Positions 12,142-24,639 of a DNA stretch of 64,000 bases are shown here, piece by piece. This DNA is from Amaranthus tricolor (lineage: Eukaryota > Streptophyta > Magnoliopsida > Caryophyllales > Amaranthaceae), in the NCBI RefSeq assembly GCF_026212465.1, contig NC_080047.1:43496059-43560058 (forward strand), read 5' to 3'. The notes beneath the pieces are model-generated. The model made no database searches. It had not been told where the DNA came from and saw only the letters and a list, made by a program, of their open reading frames with translations. Position numbers and translations under genes: made by a program. The number at the start of each line of letters is the position of its first letter. The first letter of the stretch is position 1.

Positions 12142-12150
12142 TTAATAGTT

Positions 12151-13363
12151 TTGATAAAAAGTTTATCGTACAGTTGGCCTTTGGCCCAGCAATGAAATGA
12201 TTATTGGACTCAACGAGTTTTGTATCACTGTAATTCTACGGGCTAGCTTCAAAGTTCAAAGCAAACATCAAAGACCAACTTGAGATATCGTTTTTTTAGA
12301 CGATCTTAAATAAAGAGTCTATATTTTCATAATATGTATCAGATGAATTATTTAATCTATGTATGAAGCGCATCTCTAAATTAAACTTGGGAAATTATTG
12401 TGTTCATTTAGAATTGAAGACTTCTGATAAGGTGTACAAAGCGTTCTTGCAAAAAAGTTTTTAGGAAAAAAGTCTCAATGCCACAGCACCAAGATGTAAT
12501 ATATGCAAATTTTATCATAAATTTCTATAAAACAACGCTTGAATAACTCAAACTCGTGACCTTCAATCACACTCTAAATTAAATTTTATTTTATTTGAAT
12601 CTAACCTTTTATCATCTTTATCATCATACCTAATATATCCCACCCATAGAAAACTATGATTAGGATTTGGGGAGGGAAAAAAGGCGATAACTCAAACTCA
12701 TAAAGGAGAGCGCGGTTGAGTCCCTCGACTCAATAAAAATCAAGTGATATTCCCGAATCTAACTTTTTTGTTAGCTAATATTTTTTTTGCCACTCTCAAA
12801 TAGCCTTAATTTTCATTTAGTTTGACTTATTGATTTTGTACAATTTTTTTATCGTCTACTTGTTTTTTGTTTTATTTTTCAATACAATTTTTCTTTTCAT
12901 TTATTTTTATCTAAAAAGTATAAAGTGTTCATTAAGAGAGACAGAAAAGTTAATAGAGTAAAAGTTATCATTAATACTAAAAAGAAATGATTTAGCAAAA
13001 AGAAATCTCCAAACACACGGGAAACATCTATTGATGATAATAAAGCTTCATGTTGATGCTCCGTAATTGACGAAATTGTTTCCTTTTCCAACCCATCATA
13101 AGTTGGCCCGGGCCTGACCATTTTCATGTATTAAAATTGATCAGATCAGCTTCTAGGGTTTGGGATTTACATACACATATAATGTCATATTTACCATAAT
13201 TGGGGCCCAAGAGCAAATCAGAAAATCAAAATTTAAAAGAGTCGGATAAATACAATATACAACTAAAAAATCTACAAGGTTCGAAATAAAAAAAAAATTC
13301 ACATTTAATATGATGAGATTTTTGAAGAGCTTTAACAGAGTATTTATCCCTTTTAGCATACAT
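12151..13363. other. Intergenic sequence, no gene seen
   Basis: AT-rich sequence. Open frames of 60-80 codons have no recognisable motifs. Nothing else supported. Confidence 0.55.
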
Positions 13364-13570
13364 CACTATAAAAATCCGATGAAATAGTGACAGACATTTT
13401 TATTGTTGTTGCTATTTCGTCGATATATTCAACGGCGATAACATAGGACGATATTTTAATCGTCGTTATTTCAAGGGTAGCTAAAAATATTCATTGTAAT
13501 TTAACAAAGAACCAAGATGTCACGTTTTTCATTGATAATTTTAGCTACAATATTTATTCGTCGTTAAAAA
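13364..13570. mobile_element. Possible CACTA (En/Spm) transposon terminus
   Basis: CACTATAAAAATCCG at 13364 resembles CACTA-element ends. It is followed by short inverted subterminal words (GACGATATTTTAATCGTCG near 13450 and ATTCGTCGTTAAAAA near 13557). I could not find a partner terminus or a transposase frame, so this would be a fragment. Confidence 0.3.
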
Positions 13571-14880
13571 ATAAAGGTAAAATGAAAAAATTTTCTATTA
13601 AGGTCTCCATTTCATCTCTTCCCAGTCTAACTCCTTAACTCACGATTATTTTAGAAATCAATTCCATGTAGTTTTGAATTTTTTTTCACAAATTTTTGTG
13701 AGAGACGGGACCATTTTTAATTGGGCCGACTCATTGTATTTTTTAAAAAATATTTTAAGTAGGCATTATGAATGATGTAATTAGACATTTAAGATATTGA
13801 AAGTAGGCATTAAAGATACGGTAAGTAAGCATTAAGGATAATATAAATAGACATAAAGAATACGATAAATAGGTATTAATCTTTAATGAGTTGAGTTTGA
13901 GATATATATATCAAAAAGACAGTCTCTCAAGAGACTAGCTGTTTTTTTAATATATGTATTACACTCTTTCCATATGGATGTTGGTGATAATGTTTTACGA
14001 TAGATCATCATGAGTTAACAACAAAAGAAAATAGAAACTCAACATGAAATTCGACTCTTTGACTATTGAAATATTTTTCGGTTTCCAACTAATAGCGAGG
14101 ACTTTTGGTAGGTCACTGAGTTCGTCGCCATTTGGTCGCAATTTGTTATGATCAGTTATCTTTTTTAATAATGCAGTACAACTTAATTACTTTATTAATA
14201 GGGATCGAGAACTCCACCAAGCCCATTTAAACATCTTTTTATTTGGACAATACTATTTCGCGACCTTATTCATTGCGTAGTCACACCTCTTTCAACGTTT
14301 TTGCCCTTAATCTATATCTATTCAACGCATCTCTAACATAAATTCTCTCAACACATACAATTAATAACATGATCTCATTGTACCTAAAAATATTATTAAT
14401 ATAAGTATTTAATGTTAAATAAAAAAAACAAAAACTAATCATATTTTGATTAAAAATAAAAAATTAATGAGTAAATCGCACAAAATGTGTAATTGGGCCC
14501 AAGCTAAGTCAAACACTTAGGCTGAGTCTCAAAATATGAGCAAATTGCTGATATTTGATTTTATTTTTAACTAAAACAAAATTATTAATCGATCGGCATT
14601 TTAGATTTGTGCTTGTGTTGTGCTTTAAGTTAATAGTCTCAACAGAAGAATCGATGTTTTACTATCAATCACAAGTTTCGTGTTGAGTGTAGCATTCATA
14701 CCGGAAATTATGATCAAGAATTGCTTTATAAATATAAAATTCGATCTACTTTTGAGATTCCTCATGAAACATTTTTCAAGTACAAAAGCTCATCATCTTC
14801 CCATGAATTAGTGAATTAAACAGGATTCTTTTTTTTTGTTTTTGGAATTGTAAGTAGCAAGTCAATTTTGATAAATCTCA
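13571..14880. other. Intergenic sequence, no gene seen
   Basis: Contains a GAGAC-type repeat (GTGAGAGACGGGACC at 13699 and AAGACAGTCTCTCAAGAGAC near 13916) with several AAGTAGGCATTA-type units between them. No coding evidence. Confidence 0.45.
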
Positions 14881-14889
14881 TCGTATTTT

Positions 14890-16089
14890 TAAAGTCAATG
14901 TAAAATATTTATACAAAAAAGGAAGGAGATATAAACAAGATGCAGGGTCGTTTGTCTGCTTGGCTAGTCAAACACGGGCTAGTTCATAGATCTTTGGGCT
15001 TCGATTACCAAGGAATAAAGACTTTACAAATAAAGCCCGAAGATTGACATTCCATTGCTGTTATTTTATATGTATATCGTTACAATTATTTACGTTCTCA
15101 ATGTGCTTATGATGTAGCACCAGGCAGGCTGTTAGCTAGTGTGTATCATCTTACGAGAAAAGAATACGGTGTGGATCAACCAGAAGAAGTATGCATAAAA
15201 GTATTTGCTTCAAGGAGGAATCCTAGAATTTCGTCCGTTTTCTAGGTTTGGAAAAGCACGGATTTTCAAGAACGGGAATCTTATGATATGTTGGGATTCT
15301 CCTATGATAATCATCCACGCTTGAAACGTATTTTAATGCCTGAAAGTTGGATAGGATGGCCCCTACGTAAGCATTATATTGTCCCCAATTTTTATGAAAT
15401 ACAAGATGCTTATTGAATGGTAAGGAACTTATTTTCACTTCTACGACATAAAGACTTTTTATATTATATATGTTCTGCTTTAGTTTAAATAGAGTAACTG
15501 ATGTCCCGCAGGTATTCTATATATGGAATATGGATAGATTAAAAAATAAAAGACAAGTCATGAATTCATTGAGATTTGAAAAAGTTTTATTTTGGATGAG
15601 CTAAGAATCGATAGAATGAACTAAAAAAAGTTATGTATTATGAACTTTGTACCTTGTATCCATCAATTACTTACTTAGAGGGGTCAGAAAGTCCTATACC
15701 TATAAATTCTTATATTATTAGGAAATCAAGAAATATATACCAAAGGGAATCTGATTCTATTTGGAATTTATTTATGATAATTCTTATTTATCTTCATCCT
15801 TTAACTCTTCGAGACTCTATTTTTTTATTTAAGTGTTTCAACTTTTTTTGAATATTTAGAATATGTATAAAGTATTAAATATGCATTTTGTCTAAGAGTA
15901 AACACAATATGAACAAATAAAAAAAATCGAAAACATAAAAAAATTCGTTATTTTCATTTTACTTTTAAAAACTTTGGATATCCATCTATTTTTTTTAGAA
16001 TTAAATAAATTATACCAACATAATTCCAATTCTAAAATTGAAATTCTTCAACATTCTCTTACACGAGAATTCTCTATTTTAATCAAAAT
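14890..16089. other. Plastid-derived nuclear insert (NUPT): ndhJ and flanking spacer
   Basis: The core is a full-length but inactivated copy of plastid ndhJ (14940-15416). The AT-rich sequence after it (to about 15.9-16.1 kb) has the character of a plastid intergenic spacer, which in most plastomes would be the ndhJ-trnF spacer, although no trnF is present. Exact borders cannot be set without a plastome. The copia element at 16090 inserted at or near the right end of this insert. It is called nuclear because nuclear transposons adjoin it and ndhJ carries stop codons. Confidence 0.65.
14940..15416 (+). pseudogene. ndhJ: ndhJ pseudogene (plastid NAD(P)H dehydrogenase subunit J), nuclear copy
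   Basis: The 477-bp frame starts [20 protein letters not shown] and ends NFYEIQDAY followed by TGA, matching the 158-aa length of plastid NdhJ, a peripheral-arm subunit of the thylakoid NDH complex (30-kDa complex I subunit family). There is no frameshift along its length. Two codons where the family has tryptophan are stops: TGA in EDW-HS (about codon 38) and TAG in VFW-VW (about codon 102). Both are single G-to-A changes, as expected from cytosine deamination on the opposite strand of a methylated nuclear insert. Several further missense changes are present. It cannot make a functional protein. Confidence 0.88.
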
Positions 16090-16263
16090 TGTAAGAATAT
16101 AATTCCCCTCCTTTCTTATTGTATCATATACCATATTTATACAAACAATAATCTACATTAATTTAGGCTATAATCTAGGCTATAAATGGTAGGGCTATAA
16201 TTTAGGTAGCTCATGCTATATTTAGCTAATACAAGATATTTACAAATATTTCATAGTCTATCA
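16090..16263 (-). repeat. 3' LTR of the copia element
   Basis: 174 bp, TG...CA ends, read as identical to 20671-20844. The last codon of the polyprotein frame is terminated by the TGA that begins the LTR on the element strand (16261-16263). Confidence 0.95.
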
Positions 16264-19200
16264 CACTCCCGCAGTCGAAACGGGAGGATCACGAACATTG
16301 AGACTGTTCCTGAAGTCCGCAAATAGAATAAGGGGCAACCCTTTAGTGAAAATATCTGCAATCTGATAACGCGAAGGCACATGTCGAACTCGTACTTCTC
16401 CGCGTGCAACTTTTTCTCTGACAAAGTGAATATCCATTTCAATGTGTTTTGTGCGCTGGTGTTGAACGGGATTCCCGGAAAGATAAATGGCACTTATATT
16501 GTCGCAATACACCATAGTAGCTTTTTGAACGGGACAATGTAGTTCAAGGAGCAGATTCCGAATCCAACAAGACTCTGAAACAGCATTTGCCACCCCTCTG
16601 TACTTGGCCTCGGCACTGGATCGAGATAAGGTAGGTTGACGTTTGGACGACCACGAGATCAGATTATCACCCAAATAAACACAGTATCCCGATGTGGATC
16701 GTCTCGTATCAGGACACCCTCACCAATCCGCGTCAGTATAAGAGACAATTTTTGCAATTGAGGAAGGATAAAGGTGTAAGCCAAGATGGAGAGTACCTTG
16801 AATATACCGTATGATACGTTTGAGAGCACGCATATGTACGTCTCTTGGGTTATGCATGTGTAGGCAAATTTGTTGAACTGCATACGAGATATCCGGTCTA
16901 GTAAAGGTGAGATATTGCAGGGCACCAGCAAGACGGCAATACTTTGTAGGATCCGCATATTCACCCCCCATTGTAGCACTCACCTTCGACTTAGTGTCTA
17001 CTGGAGTCGAACTCGGCTTACACGAATCCATACCAGCACGTTCAATTATTTCCTTAGCATATTTGCGCTGTGATAGAAACAATCCGCCTTTGTGTTTAGT
17101 TACACGAATGCCTAGAAAATAATTCAAGAAGCCCAGATCCTTCATTGCAAACTCAGCACCTAGTTGATCCATTATAGATCGACGGAGATCATCAGATGAA
17201 GCTGTCAATATAATGTCATCAACATACAATAATAAGTAGGCCATATCAGACCCTTTCCGATAAACAAACAAGGAATTATCTGATTTACTGTTAGTGAACC
17301 CAATAGCAGACACAAAATCAGCAAATCTTTTGTACCATGCACGAGGAGCTTGCTTAAGGCCGTAAAGAGATTTCTTCAGTAAACAGACATAATCGGGATA
17401 CACCTTGTCACGAAACCCCATAGGTTGATGCATATAAACTGTCTCCTTTAGGTCCCCATGTAAGAAGGCATTTTTGACGTCGAGTTGATGAATTTGCCAT
17501 TTTTTCGACAAAGCAAGACTGAGAACGGTGCGGATCGTTGCTGGTTTGACCACCGGACTAAAAGTTTCTCCACAATCGATACCAACCTGCTGAGTTTTAC
17601 CATTACCTACAAGGCGGGCTTTATGCCTCTCAAAAGAACCGTCAGACTTTTCTTTATGAGTAAAAATCCACATAGAACGAATAATATTGACATCGGGTGG
17701 ACGCGGTACTAATTCCCACGTCTCATTTTTAATAAGAGCATTAAATTCATCTATCATAGCCAATTTCCAATTCGGGTCACGAAGGGCATCCAAAGGGTTA
17801 CGTGGGATAGGTGATCTCGTAACCGTGGTATTATGAGCTTGGTTTATGCTGTATTTAGGATTTGGCTTATTAATACCATGTTGACTTCGGGTTATGGGGC
17901 GTTGTACCTGAATGGAAGTGGGTTGTGGTGAGGTATTTGATGTTTGTAAGTGATGAGTATGTGGGCTTGGTGGATTTTGGGCTTGACCTGCTGTAGTGGT
18001 AGGGAGTAAAGGGGACGGAGAGCGAGGAGATGGCAGCGATGGAGTATGGGCCGTGGGGGATTGGGCCTCAAGTGTTGGGCTGTTTTCCTGTTTTGGACAC
18101 GGCTGGGAGATGTTTTTGTGGAGTTCATGAAGCATATATGGCGACATACCCTCATCCAAGAAATCATAATTATATTGTCTTTGTGCATGTATTTTAGCAA
18201 ATGGAAAAACGTGTTCATCAAATTGAACATGTCGACATACAATTATCTTATTTTTTAGACAAATCAAAGCACTTATAACCACGATGATTAGGTGGATACC
18301 CCAAAAAAACACACGGAGTAGAGCGGGCTTGTAATTTGTGTATTGTAGTAGACGGATAAAGAGGATAACACAAGCAACCGAAAGTGCGAATGTGAGAATA
18401 TGAAGGATCTCGTCGGTAGAGGATTTTTAGAGGAGACTCATTGGCTAATAATTTACTTGGAAGAATATTTAGAAGATATGTTGCCATATGTAGTACATGA
18501 TGCCAAAAAGATGGAGGCATGAAAGCATGAATAAGAAGAGTTCTCATGATATTATTTATCGATCTAATTTTCCTTTCGGCTTTTCCATTTTGGGATGAAG
18601 AATGAGGACATGATAGTCGAAATGAAATGCCGTTAGACTCACAAAATAACTTAAAGGAAGTATTATCAAACTCCCGCCCATTATCACATTGTATGGATTT
18701 AATATCTCGTTCAAATTGGTTATGAATATGAGCTTTTAGTGATGAGAAAATGGAAAACACTTGTGATTTATTAGCAATGGGAAAAGTCCATAGATATTTT
18801 GAATAATCATCCAAAAAAATACATAATATCGGTGTCCTGATGAACTCAAAATAGGAGATGTCCAAAGATCACTATGAATAATATCAAAAGGCATAAAAGT
18901 AGTAGAAGTAGATGAAACAAAAGGCAACTTAATTTGCTTCCCAAGAATACAAGATTGACACGTATTAGATTTTGAGGTACTAGTACATTCAATCAATTTA
19001 TTATGCCGAAGAGTTTCTAAAATAGAGGCTCCTGGGTGACCCAAACGGTTATGCCAAAGAGTCGATGCTAGACAAGCAGTTTGAGAAGAAACTGGATTTT
19101 GACTGGTGGAAGTAATGGGGTAGAGGTCACTCGTACTATCACACCTCATTAGCCGCCTCCCGGTCTGTAAATCAAGCACAGAAAAACCAAAAGGATCAAA

Positions 19201-20562
19201 CACCACAGACACATTATTATCAGTAGTAAATTTCCTGACCGACACTAAATTTTTGATGAGATTTGGAGCATGTAAGACATTGTGGAGAGATAAAGGCGGG
19301 TTGGGGGAAGATAAGTGAGTATGATCATAACCACGAATTGGAATTGATTGACCACTACCAACAGTGATGCCATTATTTTTGCTCATATTAAAATAAGACG
19401 AGAGATTACCTTGTGTGGATGTCATATGAGACGTCGCCCCAGTGTCCATATACCAGTTTAAATCAGGTGGAGAAAGAGTCATGGTGTGCATGGCGGACTC
19501 AATATCAGTTGGAGCCCACTGTGAATCTGCTACATGGGCTTGTTGTGGCTGAGGTCTTGGGCCCAATATTCCGGATTGTCCTAGCCCAGGTTGTCTTCCC
19601 CAAGGTTGAGTTGGGTATGGGCAAGGAGGCATAGCCCACGGAAAACGTTGCATCAAAGACCACCATTGCTGCCACTGTTGATGGGATCCATGTCCGCCAC
19701 CATGACCACCCCTCGAGCCACAGCTACCATTGCTGCCACGTCCACCAGATCTGGGCCCATAATCACCACTGCTGGTGTGTTTTTGGTTGTGGTTTTTGTT
19801 GCGGTTTTTGGTTATTTTGACACGGCCATCAGAGGACCATGATCTGGGCCCAGGACGTTGAGTACCATGTTCAGAGGAGTCATCGGTGTCTTTAGCAGCG
19901 GCGACCATTGCTTCATCACCCCCAGCCGTCACTTCCTTCATGCTAGCCTCCTCCAATGCCAACATTGATCGACCATAAAATGGGGGTAAAACCTTCTTGT
20001 GGCGAATGACAGAAGCAACCCCTTGATATGCTGAGGTGAGACCTGCTACCATACGTAACACCAGACGGTTGTTCGATACCGGGGCTCCCACATTTTTGAG
20101 TTGATCAGCAAGAGTTTTGAGATGTTGACAATACGCCGAGACCGATGGAAAATCCCTCAAATAGGTGTTGTTAAATTCATGATCCAAAGCAACGGCACGT
20201 GAATTTTCATTGTCTTGAAACAAATCACGAAGCCGGTTCCATAAAGTCATTGTCGAAACATCTGCTTCAATGACGGTGTTGAGCAGGTCCGTGGAGATTG
20301 TTGAATAAATCCACTGAACTACAGCCGCATCAAGAGTATCCCACATATCTTGGTCATCATCTGGTTCTTTCTCTGTCCCATCTGGGTTTTTGGGTTTGAT
20401 AATATGATGAAGAACGCGATGAGACCTACAATGAACCTTGAATAATTCAGCCCAATTCGCATATTGAACGTTCTCCATCTCAAGGGTGATCGGAACATGG
20501 GTCTTGATGTTCGAGACGGCAAGAGCCGGGTGGAAGGAGTGTGAGGATTTCGATTGGGCCAT
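16261..20562 (-). pseudogene. Copia GAG-POL polyprotein, three inactivating lesions
   Basis: Start chosen at 20562 (MAQSKSSHS), after the leader; an in-frame upstream ATG also exists. The first block (to 18736) contains GAG with a Gly/His/Gln-rich tail and no visible CCHC zinc knuckle, the aspartic protease motif WYMDTGATSHMT, and the GAG-pre-integrase His/Cys motif (LWHNRLGH...CQSC). The frame shifts in a run of seven T (element strand, 18813-18819). The integrase block (CDNGREF...NGKAER) continues to a second shift at an A run (18251-18256), followed by TAA at 18248-18250. The third block holds reverse transcriptase (LLLYVDDIIL) and RNase H. Its YTDADW motif is followed by an in-frame TGA at 16720-16722, after which the same frame continues ([22 protein letters not shown]) to the 3' LTR. 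The remaining sequence is otherwise intact. Confidence 0.92.
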
Positions 20563-20670
20563 GTTCACGGAAAATAAATGGTATACAGCAATCACTAATA
20601 CAAAGCAATAGAAGAAGAAGATTAGAAGAAGAAGGATGCGGAAACGTGAAGAATATAATCACTGATACCA

Positions 20671-20844
20671 TGTAAGAATATAATTCCCCTCCTTTCTTAT
20701 TGTATCATATACCATATTTATACAAACAATAATCTACATTAATTTAGGCTATAATCTAGGCTATAAATGGTAGGGCTATAATTTAGGTAGCTCATGCTAT
20801 ATTTAGCTAATACAAGATATTTACAAATATTTCATAGTCTATCA
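20671..20844 (-). repeat. 5' LTR of the copia element
   Basis: 174 bp, read as identical to 16090-16263. On the element strand it carries the promoter and is followed immediately by the primer-binding site at 20670. The AAAAT target duplication lies outside it at 20845-20849. Confidence 0.95.
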
Positions 20845-20849
20845 AAAAT

Positions 20850-23800
20850 GATCGGTTCAAAATCAAATCTTACGCCTATTTTTATTTAAATTCATTTTTA
20901 AGTTAATCAAAATCAAATTCAATTATAAAGTCACTCAAATTTGTTTAATAGCTGTTGCATGGGTCGAAAATGGTCCTACCCATGTGACTTTGTACAGCTT
21001 TGGACACACCAGTTCCTAGAGAATGTACTATTACTATTATATGGAATTTTTCTGTGTTGCCTCTATTTTCCATGGTTTTTTTTACAGTTAGCTAGGGTTA
21101 ATTGGTGATCAGTCTTAGTTACTAGCATCTTTGACTTGTTTATACCAGGAAATCAGAATACAAAGTACAGTATATTAATTTCACCATACATATAACTACT
21201 TGATCACGTGCCGCCCAATTGAAGTGATCATGAGTATTCACTAACATTTATTGATTTTACTAGAGAATCAAGGCTTTCATGTTTCTATCTTATTAATATT
21301 GAATTAAAGCATATAGCTCTATAAATGATATTCAAATTGATTTAACATACATATAAATTAAAATTGAACTTATTTAATACTGTTATTCTGAAAGAACTCG
21401 ACATTATTGAGTTATAATTAAAGTGATTCATATTTATTTGGAAAAAATCAACATTAAGTATAATATCAAAGAGTCCACATATTAAAGTTGATGTAAGGAT
21501 ACAAATAAAATATTTCACATTTTATTTAATACTTCTAATCTTCATTAAGTTAATTATAAAAAAACTCTGCTTCATTAAATTTGTCACATTTTTATATAAA
21601 AAAAAAAAAACTCCTTGTTTAATACTTTTAAATTTTAATCTTCTAGATTAGTGGGATAAGATGGATTTGAATTGTCTAATCTAGGCTCCTAATGAACTTC
21701 TTAGCTACAAAATTATTCCTATTAGAATGAGTTAGCTATTCACTTATTTAAATTCTAATGAATTACTTAAATATTTCTTGTTGCAAGGTATCCAAGAGCT
21801 TGAAGAAGCAACTATAAGCATTTTATTTTTTGTATTCATACTTTTCATCTATGCAAGTACTCTTACTATTTATGTTAATTACAGGTACACATAGAGGCGA
21901 AATTAGGTACTTTTGATGCAAGGGGTTGAAAAATATAATATCAACGATAAAAAGGATTTTTAGGTGAGTAGTCGAATATTGTCACTGGGATAGAGTATTT
22001 AAATAATTTTGTATATGTTGACAACGAGACTAACAAGTAATATTATAATTAAAACTTAGAGAAAACATAAAGACGTAGAATAATAAAAATAATTTGTGAG
22101 TTATCTGCAGTCTCTTATATACATATTTTTTACTAATTTTTTAGAATGTGTTATAACTGAACTTCTTTTAGTTGTAGGTAACTTCACCCTTGGGTACAAG
22201 TTATAATTAATACTAAGCTAATTTGGGATATTATTTTCTACATGGTAAATGCATGTTAGAGGAAGTATATAGTTAAATTTTGAATGTCCTTAAATACCAA
22301 GTGTAACAATTTAAGGAGGGTATAAGAATTACTATTATATATTTCCTTGATTGTAACATATTATTATGTGAGTAAATATTACTATCAATAGTAAATATAA
22401 TAAAACAGAGGTAATATTACTATTGGATAGATATATGGATTAGATTGTACAAAAATCAAATTAGGGGTGGATTTGTTAAGCAACTTCAACACTTGTAATA
22501 ACTGGTTATGTTGAATAACATAGGAAGCTTAAGTTGCATTAGATTTGAGTGGTTAGAACTCTAATCATTGATAAAACACTAACAAGAAATGTTTGATCAT
22601 CATGAAAGATAATTAATCATACCAACATCACCTACCAAGTGTCTTTTTCTCAACCCACGCATTCAATGAAATTAAAACAAAAAGTATTAGGAGTAGAGAA
22701 TAACAAATTAAACAAAGTATATTATCTGTTTCATTTTGTTACTTACATTTGCTTTTTCATACTTTTTAAGTATTATTCGAGTCTCGATTAATATATATAT
22801 ATTATAAAAAATTATAAAAATTATATATTAAACCTCTATACACAAAGATGAATATAATAAGTTTTCACATTGATATATTTTAGCTTATATAATTAATTAT
22901 ATTAAATTATTTTTTCATGAAATACGTACATAGACATTGAGCTTTGAACTCATATTTTAAAATCTGTGCAAAAAGCAAATGAACACAAAGTATTAAATAA
23001 TTATATTAAATTATTTTTTCCTAGCTCTTACGTGTCATTTAGTCCTATGATTAGTTAGTGGATTAGAAAAGGGACATATCAATAAAAATATTAAATAGTG
23101 TTCCAAATTATTCTAGATATATTTAGCAACCGCTTTTGGGTTTCTTTTCTTGATCATCATGTTAACTTGGAATCCAATTTAGTCATGGAATTCTTTTGTT
23201 CATGTAATAAGTTTTTTAATTCTTTTCTAATGTTGACAAATCAGTTTAATTTGGTAAAGTAGTGGTTGTTTGGTAGATTAGCAATATAATGAGCTATTTG
23301 AAGACTTTATTCCACTAAAATGTACAATTTAGATGGCATATTCTTACTATGGTTTCATTTTTACTTTTGGATAGAAATTGTGTAAAGAGAGACACTTCCA
23401 ATACTAACTTGTTAGAAGTCATAAAGTTGGGAGAATTTTTAAATCTTAAAAAATTATATCAACTATTTAAGTTGGATAAACGTAAAGTTTAAAGTTAAGA
23501 ATTAAATTCTTTCGATGTATTTGCCAAGTCGCTATACAAAATCACTCACATATTCTGACTTTTTATCTATTTACGGTTTTCAACACCTTCTACCTAAAAG
23601 TCCTTTTACGATGTTAATTTATCATTTTCAACCCACTCATTTAAAGTCTTGGCTTAGCCTTTTGACTTTAAGAAAACTCATCATCATACAAGGGTAGACC
23701 CAGGAATTTAGAAATAGAGTTGCACAATATTTTTAATATGTATCTTAAAGCATGATAAAATCAAAAATTTTATTTTTTTGCATTACATCAATAAAGCATG

Positions 23801-24190
23801 AGATAATAGAATATGTAATAATATATTTATTGAAGGTCCTTTTGTACCAAAAAAAAAAATTCGATCATCATATAGGTACTGATTATTTTCCTTTAAAAAA
23901 TATGATCATTATTTAAAATTAAATAAACATGTTAGAAAAAAATTTAATACAAATATAATTTTGTAGGGTGAAAAAGAATGTATAAACTATAATGTGCTCT
24001 TGGTTTACTTCTTAACAATGTATAATTTATTTCTTAACAAAAAGCTTGCTTTATAAAAATACATTAGGAAAACTAAACAAATTTTTACATCTATTTATTT
24101 ATTTTTATTTAAATAAACTTGATATTATAACTATTTATTCATACTAATTGTTTCATTTGATTTTTATACTTTATCCAATTCATTAATTCA
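20850..24190. other. AT-rich intergenic sequence, no gene seen
   Basis: Only short AT-driven open frames. At about 22721-22990 the ends (TTATCTGTTTCATTTTGTTAC... and ...CAAATGAACACAAAGTA) may be a decayed Stowaway-type MITE; the inverted repeat is weak. Nothing else recognised. Confidence 0.5.
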
Positions 24191-24193
24191 ATG

Positions 24194-24379
<186 letters not shown>

Positions 24380-24639
24380 CTCCCTCCGAACCAATTTAGT
24401 TGTCCCAATTTCTTATTTGGCAAAGTCTTTTTAGTTGTTCCATTTCTATTTTTCTCAATCTTTTTTTACCTAAATATCCTTAGTTCACACAAGTAATTAC
24501 GAATATACCCCCATATACCTTACTTATCCAACTACCCTTCACTACTTACCCTTTACTACTTATCCTTTTTAATGGACTCCACACCATTTTTAATAACCGT
24601 GCTCAAGCAAATGAGACATCTAAATTGGTTTGGAGGGAG
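24380..24639. mobile_element. Stowaway MITE (260 bp)
   Basis: Left inverted repeat CTCCCTCCGAACCAATTTAG; right end CTAAATTGGTTTGGAGGGAG, nearly its exact reverse complement. TA target duplications at 24378-24379 and 24640-24641. No coding sequence. It sits immediately next to the (TA)n array, which offers many TA targets. Confidence 0.9.

Larger units (their letters stand above)
10111..12150. mobile_element. Non-autonomous Mutator-like element (MULE) with palindromic termini and 9-bp target duplications
   Basis: The element is 10120-12141. It is flanked by identical 9-mers TTAATAGTT (10111-10119 and 12142-12150), the target-duplication length of Mutator elements. Terminal inverted repeats of about 220 bp are nearly perfect (10120-10343 against 11922-12141), start GAATTTTTGAAATTC and include CCAAAAGTAAGCG. 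Their inner parts each contain three copies of a 27-bp palindrome with 13-base arm CTGTTCGCAGTTA around a central G or C: 10222-10248, 10266-10292, 10315-10341, 11923-11949 (one mismatch), 11967-11993 and 12011-12037. The interior carries a broken plant-mobile-domain gene and no transposase frame, so any movement would need an enzyme from elsewhere. Confidence 0.85.
16090..20844 (-). mobile_element. Ty1/copia LTR retrotransposon, complete structure, defective coding region
   Basis: The 4755-bp element lies on the minus strand. Its two 174-bp LTRs (16090-16263 and 20671-20844) begin TGTAAGAATA and end GTCTATCA on the plus strand, and I see no difference between them. The target duplication AAAAT is present at 16085-16089 and 20845-20849. 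The primer-binding site, read on the element strand, starts TGGTATCAGTGATT directly after the 5' LTR (20670 downwards) and fits methionine initiator tRNA. The polypurine tract GCGGGAGTG lies just before the 3' LTR. Domain order is GAG, protease, integrase, reverse transcriptase, RNase H, which is copia order. Short LTRs and small size resemble the Ale/Retrofit lineage; that placement is inferred. Confidence 0.95.

Noticed and set aside
15223..15438. Minus-strand open frame over ndhJ
   Set aside because: Antisense shadow of the plastid-derived ndhJ pseudogene.
16870..19842. Several plus-strand open frames of 60-83 codons
   Set aside because: They lie opposite the copia polyprotein and are antisense shadows.
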